From Tepidimonas fonticaldi (lineage in GTDB: Bacteria; Pseudomonadota; Gammaproteobacteria; Burkholderiales; Burkholderiaceae_C): a DNA stretch of 64,000 bases. How positions within the stretch are numbered: position 1 is the stretch's first letter; each line of letters begins with the position of its first letter. Of the stretch, positions 1-7,913 are shown piece after piece. A model generated the notes under the pieces. That model was given only the letters and a program-made list of their open reading frames with translations. It was not told the origin of the DNA and did no database searches. Where the stretch lies: the NCBI RefSeq assembly GCF_007556755.1, contig NZ_VJOO01000001.1, forward strand, positions 124,001 to 188,000. The letters run 5' to 3'. The position numbers were made by a program, and so were the translations under genes.

Positions 1-1182
1 GGTTTCGGTTTGCCAGTAGTTGTCGATGACCGGCTTGCCCAACGCCTGGCTGATCCAGGTGGCGGTGGGCTCGTCCAGCGGCTCGCCGGCCAGAAACAGC
101 GCGCGCAGGCTGCTCAGGTCGTACTTGCTCAGGTACGCCGGGTCTTGCTTTTTCAGCACACGCGCGGCGGTGGGGGCCGTGAACATGATGCTAACGCGGT
201 AGTCCTGCACCAGGCGCCACCAGATGCCCGCGTCGGGGCGGATCGGCGTGCCCTCGTACATGATCGTGGCCATGCCGTTGATCAGCGGGCCGTAGATGAT
301 GTAACTGTGGCCGACGACCCAACCGATGTCGCTGGTGCAAAAGTACGTCTCGCCCGGCTTGGCCATGTAGATGTGGCGCATCGAGGCGGCCAACGCCACC
401 GCATAACCACCGGTGTCACGCTGCACCCCTTTGGGCTTGCCGGTGGTGCCGCTGGTGTAAAGGATGTAGCTCGGATGCGCGCTGTCCACCCACTCGCACG
501 GCACCAGCGCGTCCAGGTGCTGCTGGCGCAGCGCCGCGTAATCGACGTCGCGCCCTGGCACGGGGTCCAGGGGCGCCAAACCGCGGTTGACCATCAACAC
601 CCGCTCGGGCTTGTGCCCCGCCAAGCGAATGGCCTCGTCCAACAAATGCTTGTACGGCACCACCTTGCCGCCGCGCATGCCGGCGTCGGCGCTGATGATA
701 ACTTTGGGCGCTGCGTCGTCGATGCGGGTGGCCAGGCTGTGGCTGGCAAAGCCGCCAAACACCACCGAGTGGATGGCGCCGATGCGCACGCAGGCCAGCA
801 TCGCAAACGCCGCCTCGGGGATCATCGGCATGTAAATCAGCACGCGGTCGCCCTTGCCAACCCCGAGCGAGCGCAGCATCGCGGCCATGCGCTGTACCTC
901 GACGTGCAGCTCGCGGAAGGTGTAGGCGCGCTCGGTGTCGGTCTCGGTGGAGACGTAGATCAGCGCGTTCTGGTCGGCGCGCGTGGCCAGATGGCGGTCC
1001 ACCGCGTTGTGGCACAGGTTGGTCAGACCGCCCTCGAACCAGCGCGCAAACGGCGGATGGTCGGTGTTGCACACCCGATCGAACGGCCGCTGCCAGTCGA
1101 TCAGGCGGGCCTGTTCGGTCCAGAAGGCGTCGCGCTCGTCGATCGAACGGCGGTAAAACGAGGCGTAATCGGCGCTGCTCAT
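1..1182 (-). CDS. prpE: Propionyl-CoA synthetase PrpE, N-terminal part (cut by window edge)
   Basis: Cytoplasmic AMP-forming acyl-CoA ligase that makes propionyl-CoA from propionate, ATP and CoA. The visible part is about 394 residues of a family that is usually near 630. The N-terminus (FYRRSIDERDAFW), the block TNLCHNAVDR, the nucleotide loop YTSGTTGKPKGV near residue 250 and the end VIDNYWQTET all fit PrpE rather than general acetyl-CoA synthetase. The ATG has a GGAG sequence about 9 bases upstream. The product feeds the propionyl-CoA carboxylase and mutase operon at 16-24 kb. Acetate or acrylate activation as a side reaction cannot be excluded. The C-terminal lid domain lies outside the window. 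Confidence 0.9.
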   Translation of the reverse strand, partial: MSSADYASFYRRSIDERDAFWTEQARLIDWQRPFDRVCNTDHPPFARWFEGGLTNLCHNAVDRHLATRADQNALIYVSTETDTERAYTFRELHVEVQRMAAMLRSLGVGKGDRVLIYMPMIPEAAFAMLACVRIGAIHSVVFGGFASHSLATRIDDAAPKVIISADAGMRGGKVVPYKHLLDEAIRLAGHKPERVLMVNRGLAPLDPVPGRDVDYAALRQQHLDALVPCEWVDSAHPSYILYTSGTTGKPKGVQRDTGGYAVALAASMRHIYMAKPGETYFCTSDIGWVVGHSYIIYGPLINGMATIMYEGTPIRPDAGIWWRLVQDYRVSIMFTAPTAARVLKKQDPAYLSKYDLSSLRALFLAGEPLDEPTATWISQALGKPVIDNYWQTET

Positions 1183-1318
1183 GGGGGCGTCTCCTCGAAG
1201 GGGCGTCAAAAGCGAAATGTTCGCCGATTATGGGACGTCGGCTTTCGCCGGCCTGACAGGCGCGCGCCCATCGCCACTGGCCCTTGCGGTCGGGCTGCAA
1301 TCGGCGTAATCTAGTGCC

Positions 1319-1540
1319 ATGGTTAGCATGACGTCGACGCCCTCCCCCGTCACGCAAGCCGCCGCCGCGGCGAGCGGGACGCCCGGAGCCGCCCAAATCT
1401 TGGTGCTGCGCAAAGCCTTGCAACTGGAGCAGCAAGGGGCGCTGGCGCTGCTCAACGCCCTGCCCCAGCCCGCCCCGGTGGGGAGTCTGCCGCTGGCCAC
1501 CAGCGGCAGTTTGGGGACACAGGTCAATGTGATGGCGTGA
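1319..1540 (+). CDS. Small YjfB-family putative motility protein
   Basis: A 73-residue protein with a Ser/Thr/Ala-rich start followed by the block AAQILVLRKALQLEQQGALA, then ALPQP and an end like LGTQVNVMA. This order (helical VLRKAL-type core, LLxALP, short LGxxxxxxA tail) is typical of the YjfB_motility family (PF14070 as I recall it), whose members lie near flagellar genes in other bacteria but whose role is not established. Here it stands alone between prpE (divergent) and a tRNA gene on the other strand, with no flagellar gene in the window. No clear ribosome binding site is visible before the ATG. A second in-frame ATG lies at 1328. Confidence 0.72.
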   Translation: MVSMTSTPSPVTQAAAAASGTPGAAQILVLRKALQLEQQGALALLNALPQPAPVGSLPLATSGSLGTQVNVMA

Positions 1541-1575
1541 TGTTGGCGTCGCCGCGCTGGGCGGCGGCCAAAAAG

Positions 1576-1600
1576 AAAGCGCCCCATAAAGGGGCGCTTT
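1576..1600 (-). terminator. Intrinsic terminator after tRNA-Val
   Basis: Perfect 10-bp inverted repeat AAAGCGCCCC/GGGGCGCTTT around a 5-base loop. Read on the minus strand it is followed by CTTTTTGG, and it starts 10 bases past the tRNA 3' end, so it most likely ends the tRNA transcript. On the plus strand it follows the small YjfB-type gene and could act there too, though the T-run is shorter. Confidence 0.8.
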
Positions 1601-1609
1601 GTTGACATC

Positions 1610-1684
1610 TGGTGGGTGATGCAGGGTTCGAACCTACGACCCCTGCCGTGTGAAGGCAGTGCTCTACCGCTGAGCTAATCACCC
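1610..1684 (-). tRNA. tRNA-Val, anticodon CAC
   Basis: 75 bases including an encoded CCA end. The acceptor stem GGGTGAT pairs with ATCACCC, the T-arm carries GGTTCGAACC, and the anticodon arm is CTGCC-TTCACAC-GGCAG, giving anticodon CAC, which reads GTG. The acceptor stem and D-arm match known bacterial tRNA-Val genes. It stands alone behind dnaQ and has its own -10 box upstream and a terminator downstream. Confidence 0.95.
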
Positions 1685-1698
1685 TGTCGATGACCGAA

Positions 1699-1704
1699 AT
1701 TATA
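1699..1704 (-). promoter_or_regulatory. -10 box of the tRNA-Val promoter
   Basis: A perfect TATAAT on the minus strand ends 14 bases before the tRNA 5' end, in the short gap behind dnaQ. This is a fitting distance for a sigma-70 promoter of the tRNA. No good -35 hexamer is visible at 16-18 bases, so the upstream element is not assigned. Confidence 0.6.
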
Positions 1705-1728
1705 GCGTACTTTTCAACACTTTCCGGC

Positions 1729-2457
1729 TCAGTCTTGCGGTGCCGTTTGCAGCGACTCCTCGTAGCGGCGCCAGACGGTGCGGCCTTTGGACTCCTTGTC
1801 GAGCGCGGCGAGCAGTGCGGCGTGCTCGGCCAGTTCGGCCTCGCTGGCCCGCAGCACCGGCAAATCGAAGGCGGCCAGATCGCGCCGCTCGAGCACCCCG
1901 GCGGCCCCGGCGTCGCTCTGCACCTCGATGACCAGGGACTCCTGTCCCCGGGTCATGTAGATGTACACGTCGGCAAGCAGCTCCGCGTCGAGCAGCGCGC
2001 CGTGGAGCTGGCGGCCGGAGTTGTCCACCCCCAGCCGATCGCACAGGGCATCCAGCCCGTTGCGCTTGCCCGGCCACAGCTCCTTGGCCATGACCAGGGT
2101 GTCGATCACCCCGCTGACCAGGCGCCGGGTCGGGCCCAGCCCCAGCCGCCCAAACTCCGCATCCAAAAACCCCAGATCGAAGGGCGCGTTGTGGATGATC
2201 AGCTCGGCCCCTTGCAGGTAGTCGAGCAGCTCTGCGGCGATCTCGGCAAACCGCGGCTTGTCCGCCAGAAAGTCCAGCGTGATGCCGTGCACGCGCAGGG
2301 CGTCTTCGTGGATGTCGCGTTCCGGGTTGAGGTAGAAATGCCGGTTGTTGCCGGTGAGCTGGCGGTTGACCAGTTCCACACAGCCGATTTCGATGATGCG
2401 GTCGCCGTCCTGAGGGGACAGGCCCGTGGTTTCGGTGTCGAGGACGATCTGGCGCAT
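1729..2457 (-). CDS. dnaQ: DNA polymerase III epsilon subunit (proofreading exonuclease)
   Basis: 3'-5' exonuclease of the replicative polymerase core, 242 residues, normal family length. DEDDh-type motifs are present: DTETTGL near residue 7, HNAPFDLGFLDAEF near residue 100, and HGALLDAELLADVY near residue 160. The start MRQIVLDTETTG is chosen because DnaQ proteins begin a few residues before the first catalytic Asp. Longer in-frame starts only read back into the fdx gene. It begins 11 bases after fdx and is probably transcribed with the isc operon, an uncommon partner for Fe-S assembly genes. Confidence 0.95.
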   Translation of the reverse strand: MRQIVLDTETTGLSPQDGDRIIEIGCVELVNRQLTGNNRHFYLNPERDIHEDALRVHGITLDFLADKPRFAEIAAELLDYLQGAELIIHNAPFDLGFLDAEFGRLGLGPTRRLVSGVIDTLVMAKELWPGKRNGLDALCDRLGVDNSGRQLHGALLDAELLADVYIYMTRGQESLVIEVQSDAGAAGVLERRDLAAFDLPVLRASEAELAEHAALLAALDKESKGRTVWRRYEESLQTAPQD

Positions 2458-2468
2458 GGGCCGCAGCG

Positions 2469-2807
2469 TCAATGCCGTTCGCGGGCGTGGTTGATGGAGT
2501 AGCGCGGAATCTCGACCGTGACGTCGCGCGTGCCCAGCCGCGCCTGACAACTGAGCCGCGACTGGGGCTCCAATCCCCAGGCTTTGTCGAGCATGTCCTC
2601 CTCCTCCTCCGTCGCTTCGTTGAGCGATTCGAAACCCTGGCGCACGATGACGTGGCAGGTGGTGCAGGCGCAGCTCATTTCGCAGGCGTGCTCGATTTCG
2701 ATGTCGTTGTCGAGCAGCGCTTCACACAGGCTGGTGCCGGTGGGGGCGTGCAGGGTCGCGCCCTGCGGGCAGTACTCGGGGTGGGGCAAAACGGTGATCG
2801 TGGGCAT
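2469..2807 (-). CDS. fdx: ISC-type [2Fe-2S] ferredoxin
   Basis: Adrenodoxin-like ferredoxin, 112 residues, that donates electrons during Fe-S cluster assembly on IscU. The cluster ligands are Cys42, Cys48, Cys51 and Cys87, with the typical block CEMSCACTTCHV. It is the last of the classical isc genes; its ATG directly follows the hscA stop. No iscX gene follows, since dnaQ comes next. The highly conserved cysteine pattern and the operon context make another ferredoxin class unlikely. Confidence 0.95.
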   Translation of the reverse strand: MPTITVLPHPEYCPQGATLHAPTGTSLCEALLDNDIEIEHACEMSCACTTCHVIVRQGFESLNEATEEEEDMLDKAWGLEPQSRLSCQARLGTRDVTVEIPRYSINHARERH

Positions 2808-4703
2808 TCAGAGATTCTCCACGTGCCGGCCCGCCAGGGCCTGCGCGATGCTGCGGTTCATGCGGCGGGCGGCAAAGTCCTCGGTGCCTTTGGCCAGGGC
2901 GTCGGTCGCGGCATCGATGGCCGCGGCATCCGATCCGGCACGCGCGGATTCGACGGCCGCCATCAGGGCATGCACCGCTGCGTGTTCGTCGTCGGTGAGC
3001 AGGTCGCCGTCGGCGGCCAGGGCACTGCGGGTGGCCTCCAGCATCCGGTCGGCCTCGACACGCGCCTCGATCAGGGCGCGGGCCTGCATGTCCTGCTCGG
3101 CCGTGGCAAAGCCGTCCTGCAGCATGCGGGCGATCTGCTCGTCCGTCAGGCCGTAGGATGGTTTGACATCGATGTGGGCTTCGACACCGGTGCTTTGCTC
3201 GCGGGCACTGACGGTCAACAGGCCGTCGGCATCCACGGTGAAGGTGACGCGGATGCGTGCGGCCCCGGCCGCCATGGGCGGGATGCCCCGCAGCTCGAAG
3301 CGCGCCAGGCTGCGGCAATCCTGCGCCAGGTCGCGTTCGCCCTGCACGACGTGCAGCGCCAGCGCCGTCTGGCCGTCCCGGTAGGTGGTGAAGTCCTGCG
3401 CGCGGGCGGTGGGGATGGCCGTGTTGCGCGGCACGATGCGCTCGACCAGCCCGCCCATGGTTTCGATCCCCAGCGACAACGGAATGACGTCGAGCAGCAG
3501 CAACTCGCCATTGGCGTCGTTGCCCGCCAGCTGGTTGGCCTGGATGGCCGCGCCGATGGCGACCACTTCGTCGGGGTTGAGGTTGATCAATGGCTCGCGG
3601 CCGAACGCCTGGGCGATGGCCCGCCGGATCACCGGCATGCGCGTCGAGCCGCCGACCAGGACGATGCCTTGCACCTCGTCGGCGGCGACGCGCGCATCGC
3701 GCAGCACCCGGCGCACGACTGCCAGGGTGCGGTCGGTCAGCGGGCGGGTCACGGCCTCGAACGCCGCCGGCGACACCGAGACCGGTACGGGCCCGGCGGC
3801 GGTGGGCACTTGCAGCGTCACCGCTTGGTCGTTGGCGCAGTCGCTCAGCGCCTCTTTGGCCCGCCGGGCCTCGGCCAGCAAAGCAGCCCGCTCCGATGCG
3901 GACAGCGCCGCCACCTGGGCCCCGGCCGCCACACGGTCCAGCGCCCAATCGGCCAGGGCACGGTCATAGTCGTCGCCCCCCAGGGCGGAGTCGCCGCTCG
4001 TGGCCACGACCTCGAACACGCCGCGCGTCAGGCGCAGCAGGGAGACGTCGAAGGTGCCGCCGCCGAGGTCATACACGAGGTAGAGCCCTTCGGCGCCGTT
4101 GTCCAGCCCGTAGGCGATGGCCGCCGCCGTCGGCTCGTTGAGCAGCCGCAACACGTTGATGCCGGCCAGACGCGCCGCGTCCTTGGTGGCTTGCCGCTGG
4201 GCATCGTCGAAATAGGCCGGCACGGTGATGACCGCGCCATACAGGTCGGCATCGAACGTGTCCTCGGCCCGCTGGCGCAGGGTGGCAAGGATTTCGGCGC
4301 TGACTTCGACCGGGGTCTTGTCCCCCGCCACGGTGCGCACCACGACCCCGCCCGGCCCCTCGGCCACCTGATAGGGCAGCCGCGCGGCCACTCCTTGCGC
4401 CTGAATGTCCTCCAGCGAGCGCCCCATGAGCCGCTTCACCGAGCTGATGGTGTTGGCGGGGTCGTTCACCTGGGCGGCCAGCGCCTCGTAGCCGATCTGC
4501 CGCGACGGCCGGCTGCCCTCGGGCAAATAGCGCACCACGCTGGGCAGAATCACCCGGCCCTGCGCGTCGGGCAGGCATTCGGCCACGCCGTGGCGCACGG
4601 CAGCGACCAGCGAATGGGTCGTGCCCAGGTCGATGCCGACGGCGATGCGCCGCTGGTGCGGGTCGGGCGAGGCGCCCGGCTCGGAAATCTGGAGTAATGC
4701 CAT
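2808..4703 (-). CDS. hscA: Fe-S assembly chaperone HscA (Hsp70 family)
   Basis: Specialised Hsp70 that, with HscB, uses ATP to drive cluster release from IscU. It has 631 residues, slightly above the 616 of the E. coli protein. The N-terminal ATPase domain starts with [14 protein letters not shown], has [12 protein letters not shown] near residue 205 and [10 protein letters not shown] near 355. The substrate-binding half begins near [14 protein letters not shown]. It lies 18 bases behind hscB and adjoins fdx. The matching HscA recognition peptide LPPVK is present in the IscU of this operon. Confidence 0.96.
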   Translation of the reverse strand: MALLQISEPGASPDPHQRRIAVGIDLGTTHSLVAAVRHGVAECLPDAQGRVILPSVVRYLPEGSRPSRQIGYEALAAQVNDPANTISSVKRLMGRSLEDIQAQGVAARLPYQVAEGPGGVVVRTVAGDKTPVEVSAEILATLRQRAEDTFDADLYGAVITVPAYFDDAQRQATKDAARLAGINVLRLLNEPTAAAIAYGLDNGAEGLYLVYDLGGGTFDVSLLRLTRGVFEVVATSGDSALGGDDYDRALADWALDRVAAGAQVAALSASERAALLAEARRAKEALSDCANDQAVTLQVPTAAGPVPVSVSPAAFEAVTRPLTDRTLAVVRRVLRDARVAADEVQGIVLVGGSTRMPVIRRAIAQAFGREPLINLNPDEVVAIGAAIQANQLAGNDANGELLLLDVIPLSLGIETMGGLVERIVPRNTAIPTARAQDFTTYRDGQTALALHVVQGERDLAQDCRSLARFELRGIPPMAAGAARIRVTFTVDADGLLTVSAREQSTGVEAHIDVKPSYGLTDEQIARMLQDGFATAEQDMQARALIEARVEADRMLEATRSALAADGDLLTDDEHAAVHALMAAVESARAGSDAAAIDAATDALAKGTEDFAARRMNRSIAQALAGRHVENL

Positions 4704-4721
4704 GGATTCGGAAAAGGTTGT

Positions 4722-5246
4722 TCAGCCGTCGAGGCGCGCATGCAAGGTGTCGGCAAACCGCTCGATGAACATCAGCGCGCGCACCTGGGCCACCGCCGCC
4801 TGGGGGTCGGCACGGACGTCGATTGCATCGGCCAGGGCGTCCAGCCGTTCGCGCCGCTCGGCCTCGACGGCCTGCAGCAGCGCCTCGACGTCCTCGGGCG
4901 TGCGGGCCTCGTCCAGGGCCTCGCGCCACTGCATCTGCTGCAGCAGGAAGTCCGCGGGCATGGCGGTGTTGGACTCCGCCTCGATCGGCACGCCCTGCAG
5001 CTCGCACCAGTAAGCGGCGCGGCGCAGCGGGTCGCGCAGACGCTGGTAGGCCTCATTGATCCGCACCGACCACTGCATGGCGATGCGCTGCGCCGCCGCC
5101 CCCTGGTGGGCAAATCGGTCGGGGTGCGCCAGCCGCTGCAGCTGCTTCCAGCGCGCATCCAGCGCGGCGCGGTCGAGGCGGAACCGACGCGGGACGCCGA
5201 ACAGCGCGAAATCGTCGTCTTGCAACGACGCAACGTCCTCAGACAC
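4722..5246 (-). CDS. hscB: Fe-S assembly co-chaperone HscB (J-protein)
   Basis: J-domain co-chaperone that brings IscU to HscA. The J-domain HPD motif is seen in [12 protein letters not shown], and the C-terminal part is the helical IscU-binding bundle. About 174 residues, as usual. The start is uncertain: GTG at 5246 overlaps the iscA stop by 8 bases and is used here. GTG at 5267 would overlap iscA by 29 bases. TTG at 5225 sits 10 bases after a good GAGGA and would give a protein starting [11 protein letters not shown], much like many relatives. Confidence 0.9.
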   Translation of the reverse strand: MSEDVASLQDDDFALFGVPRRFRLDRAALDARWKQLQRLAHPDRFAHQGAAAQRIAMQWSVRINEAYQRLRDPLRRAAYWCELQGVPIEAESNTAMPADFLLQQMQWREALDEARTPEDVEALLQAVEAERRERLDALADAIDVRADPQAAVAQVRALMFIERFADTLHARLDG

Positions 5247-5562
5247 GGAACGACTCGCCACAGCCACAGCGGTCCCGCTCGTTCGGGTTGTTGAATTTGA
5301 AGCCTTCGTTGAGCCCGTCGCGCACGAAGTCCAGTTCGGTGCCGTCGACGTAGGGCAGGCTCTTGGGATCGACCAGCACCTTGACGCCGTGGGCCTCGAA
5401 CACCACGTCCTCCGGCGCCACGTCGTCGGCGTACTCCAGCTTGTACGCCAGTCCCGAGCAACCGGTGGTTTTGACGCCCAGACGCACGCCTACCCCTTTG
5501 CCCCGGCGGGCCAGGTATTTGGTGACGTGCCGGGCGGCGGCTTCGGTGATGGTGACGGCCAT
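5239..5562 (-). CDS. iscA: Fe-S cluster A-type carrier IscA
   Basis: A-type carrier that accepts or delivers Fe-S clusters. It has 107 residues, with the three ligand cysteines Cys35 (TTGCSGLAY), Cys99 and Cys101 (DRCGCGES), the same numbering as E. coli IscA. The start at [12 protein letters not shown] is chosen from the family N-terminus; the frame stays open further upstream into iscU. It lies between iscU and hscB in the isc operon, and its end overlaps the likely hscB start. Confidence 0.95.
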   Translation of the reverse strand: MAVTITEAAARHVTKYLARRGKGVGVRLGVKTTGCSGLAYKLEYADDVAPEDVVFEAHGVKVLVDPKSLPYVDGTELDFVRDGLNEGFKFNNPNERDRCGCGESFRV

Positions 5563-5603
5563 GGGGAGATCGAACGAACTGCGGGGTCTCGGGGGCGGTC
5601 GGC

Positions 5604-5996
5604 TCAGGCCGTCGCCGTGTGCTTCTTCTTGTAGTCCTCGACGGCCGCCTTGATGGCGTCCTCGGCGAGGATCGAACAGTGTATCTTGACCGGCGGCAGC
5701 GCCAGTTCCTCCGCGATCTGGCTGTTCTTGATCTGCGCCGCCTCGTCCAGCGTCTTGCCCTTGACCCACTCCGTCACCAGCGAGCTGGACGCGATGGCCG
5801 AGCCGCAGCCGTAGGTCTTGAAGCGAGCGTCCTCGATGACGCCGGTGGCGGGGTTGACCTTGATCTGCAGCTTCATGACGTCGCCGCAGGCCGGCGCGCC
5901 AACCATGCCCGTGCCGACGTTCTCGTCGCCCTTGTCGAAGCTGCCGACGTTGCGCGGGTTTTCGTAGTGGTCGATGACCTTGTCGCTGTATGCCAT
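5604..5996 (-). CDS. iscU: Fe-S scaffold protein IscU
   Basis: Scaffold on which IscS sulfur and iron are built into [2Fe-2S] and [4Fe-4S] clusters. It has 130 residues. Cluster ligands Cys37 (GAPACGD), Cys64 (TYGCGSA) and Cys107 (KIHCSIL) are all present, with His106 next to the last. LPPVK at residues 100-104 is the HscA binding peptide. The start [16 protein letters not shown] fits the family; the open frame upstream is not conserved. It is third in the isc operon. Confidence 0.97.
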   Translation of the reverse strand: MAYSDKVIDHYENPRNVGSFDKGDENVGTGMVGAPACGDVMKLQIKVNPATGVIEDARFKTYGCGSAIASSSLVTEWVKGKTLDEAAQIKNSQIAEELALPPVKIHCSILAEDAIKAAVEDYKKKHTATA

Positions 5997-6027
5997 GGTG
6001 CGTACTCCTGGTGTGTGGGGCGTGGCG

Positions 6028-7248
6028 TCAGTGCGCCGCCCACTGGATGCTGTTGAGGTCGATGCCGTCTTTGTACATTTCCCACAGCGGGGAGAGTTCG
6101 CGCAGTTTTTCGACGTTGGCCTTGATGGCGGCAATCGCGTAGTCCACCTGCTCCTCGGTGGTCCAGCGGCCGATCGTCATGCGCAGGCTGCTGTGGGCCA
6201 GCTCGTCGCTGCGGCCCAGCGCGCGCAGCACATAGCTGGGCTCCAGGCTGGCGGAGGTGCAGGCCGAGCCGCTGGAAACCGCCACGCCCTTGATGCCCAT
6301 GATGAGCGACTCGCCCTCGACGAAGTTGAAGCTCATGTTCAGGTTGTGCGGCACGCGCCGGGTGGGGTGGCCGTTGACGAAAGACTGCTCGATCTGGCTC
6401 AGCCCGGCGAGCAGCCGGTCGTGCAGGCGTTGGATGCGCGGCAACTCGGTGGCCATTTCGGCCTTGGCGATGGCGAACGCCTCGCCCATGCCGACGCACT
6501 GGTGCGTGGCGAGCGTTCCGGAGCGCAGGCCGCGCTCGTGGCCGCCGCCGTGCATCTGGGCCTCCAGCCGCACGCGGGGCTTGCGCCGCACGTACAGCGC
6601 ACCGATGCCCTTGGGGCCGTAGGTCTTGTGCGAGGCCAGGCTCATCAGATCCACGGGCAGCGTGGCCAGGTCGATGGGCAGTTTGCCAGTGGCCTGCGCC
6701 GCATCGACGTGGAAGATGACACCCTTTTCGCGGCAGATGCGGCCGATCGCATCGATGTCCTGGATGACGCCGATTTCGTTGTTGACGAACATGACGCTGG
6801 CCAGAATCGTGTCCGGCCGGATGGCGTCACGAAAGGCGTCCAGATTCAGCAGACCGTCCTGGTCCACGTCCAGGTAGGTGACCTCGAAGCCTTCGCGCTC
6901 CAGGTGGCGGCAGGTGTCCAGCACGGCCTTGTGCTCGGTCTTGACCGTGATGATGTGCCGGCCTTTGCCCTGGTAGAAGTGGGCGGCCCCCTTGAGCGCG
7001 AGGTTGTTGGACTCGGTCGCGCCGCTGGTCCAGACGATCTCGCGCGGATCCGCGCCGATCAGATCGGCGACTTGCTCGCGGGCGGTTTCGACGGCTTTTT
7101 CCGCCTCCCAGCCCCAGGCGTGGCTGCGCGAGGCCGGGTTGCCGAAATGCTCGTACAGCCAGGGCACCATCTTGTCGACCACGCGCGGATCGACGGGCGT
7201 GGTGGCGCTGTAGTCCATGTAGACGGGGAAGTGGGAGGTACTGCTCAT
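6028..7248 (-). CDS. iscS: Cysteine desulfurase IscS
   Basis: PLP enzyme that takes sulfur from cysteine as a persulfide and hands it to IscU and other acceptors. It has 406 residues, as in E. coli. The PLP lysine lies in SHKTYGPKG near residue 208, and the persulfide cysteine is Cys330 in [17 protein letters not shown], the long-loop form typical of IscS. The start [20 protein letters not shown] has AGGAG about 7 bases upstream; an in-frame upstream start would run into iscR. It lies directly behind iscR. Confidence 0.97.
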   Translation of the reverse strand: MSSTSHFPVYMDYSATTPVDPRVVDKMVPWLYEHFGNPASRSHAWGWEAEKAVETAREQVADLIGADPREIVWTSGATESNNLALKGAAHFYQGKGRHIITVKTEHKAVLDTCRHLEREGFEVTYLDVDQDGLLNLDAFRDAIRPDTILASVMFVNNEIGVIQDIDAIGRICREKGVIFHVDAAQATGKLPIDLATLPVDLMSLASHKTYGPKGIGALYVRRKPRVRLEAQMHGGGHERGLRSGTLATHQCVGMGEAFAIAKAEMATELPRIQRLHDRLLAGLSQIEQSFVNGHPTRRVPHNLNMSFNFVEGESLIMGIKGVAVSSGSACTSASLEPSYVLRALGRSDELAHSSLRMTIGRWTTEEQVDYAIAAIKANVEKLRELSPLWEMYKDGIDLNSIQWAAH

Positions 7249-7279
7249 CGAGGGCTCCTGGGGATCGGGTGGGGTGGCG

Positions 7280-7810
7280 TCACTTGGCGGCGGCCGCGAG
7301 CGCAAACACCGAATTGGGGGCGTTGACGCGGATGGGCTGCACCACCGGCGTTGGCGAAATGGCGCGTTTGATGGACGGCGGCGGCTCGACCGCCACGCCC
7401 TTGGCCAACTGATCGTCCACCAGTTTTTGCAGGGTCACGGAGCGCAGAAACTCCACCATCCGCTCGTTGAGCTCGGTCCACAGGTCGTGGGTCATGCAGC
7501 GCTGCCCATCGCCGTGGCAGTTTTCCTTGCCGCCGCATTGGGTGGCGTCGATGGGCTCGTCCACGGATAGGATGATGTCCGCCACGGTGATGTCGGAGGC
7601 GCGCCGGCCGAGGGTGTACCCACCGCCCGGGCCGCGCGTGGACTCGACCAACTGATGCCGGCGCAGGCGGCCGAACAACTGCTCCAGGTAGGACAGCGAA
7701 ATGTGCTGGCGCTGGCTGATGGCCGCCAGGGTGACGGGACCGCTGGCTTGGCGCAACGCCAGATCGATCATCGCCGTGACGGCGAAGCGGCCTTTGGTGG
7801 TCAGGCGCAT
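7280..7810 (-). CDS. iscR: Fe-S responsive repressor IscR (Rrf2 family)
   Basis: Rrf2-type winged-helix regulator that binds [2Fe-2S] and represses its own isc operon when clusters are plentiful. It has 176 residues. N-terminal [18 protein letters not shown] and the recognition helix block [15 protein letters not shown] are typical. The cluster cysteines are Cys92, Cys98 and Cys105; the last spacing is one residue longer than in E. coli (92, 98, 104), with His108 after it. First gene of the operon, with two IscR-like boxes in the upstream 100 bases. Confidence 0.96.
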   Translation of the reverse strand: MRLTTKGRFAVTAMIDLALRQASGPVTLAAISQRQHISLSYLEQLFGRLRRHQLVESTRGPGGGYTLGRRASDITVADIILSVDEPIDATQCGGKENCHGDGQRCMTHDLWTELNERMVEFLRSVTLQKLVDDQLAKGVAVEPPPSIKRAISPTPVVQPIRVNAPNSVFALAAAAK

Positions 7811-7853
7811 GGCAGACTCCTGGTGGACCCCGACGAGGCGCGGGGAGGCTTTG

Positions 7854-7878
7854 ATTCCCGACTGTTTCGGTCGAGTAT
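7854..7878 (-). promoter_or_regulatory. IscR type 1-like box over the isc -10 element
   Basis: On the minus strand this 25-mer reads ATACTCGACCGAAAC then AGTCGGGAAT. It agrees with the E. coli type 1 IscR consensus (ATASYYGACTRWWWYAGTCRRSTAT) at 23 of 25 positions by my hand count. It overlaps the -10 box TATACT at 7874-7879, so binding would block the promoter. The iscR start codon is 44 bases downstream. Confidence 0.8.
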
Positions 7879-7903
7879 ACCAAAAGTCGAACGTTTTTGT
7901 CGG
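7874..7903 (-). promoter_or_regulatory. Promoter of the isc operon
   Basis: On the minus strand a -35-like CCGACA (7898-7903) and a -10 TATACT (7874-7879) are separated by 18 bases. The predicted transcript start is near 7867, giving a leader of about 57 bases before iscR. Both elements are covered by IscR-like boxes. Confidence 0.6.
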
Positions 7904-7907
7904 GTAT
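7883..7907 (-). promoter_or_regulatory. Second IscR-like box over the isc -35 element
   Basis: On the minus strand ATACCCGACAAAAAC followed by GTTCGACTTT agrees with the type 1 IscR consensus at 21 of 25 positions by hand count. It covers the -35 element, and its centre is 29 bases from that of the first box, so the two sites are on nearly the same helix face only if the DNA is slightly distorted. The left half is strong and the right half weaker. Confidence 0.6.
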
Positions 7908-7913
7908 GCGGCC

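Noticed and set aside
1223-1230. GCCGATTA, resembling the -10 of a sigma-28 flagellar promoter, upstream of the YjfB-type gene
   Set aside because: The matching -35 (TAAA with 11-15 base spacing) is not present, so only half of the promoter would be supported.
2472-4697. Long open frame of about 741 codons on the plus strand
   Set aside because: It is antisense to hscA, whose motifs and operon place are clear. The translated frame is rich in Arg, Gly, Gln and His without domains, as expected for GC-rich shadow frames.
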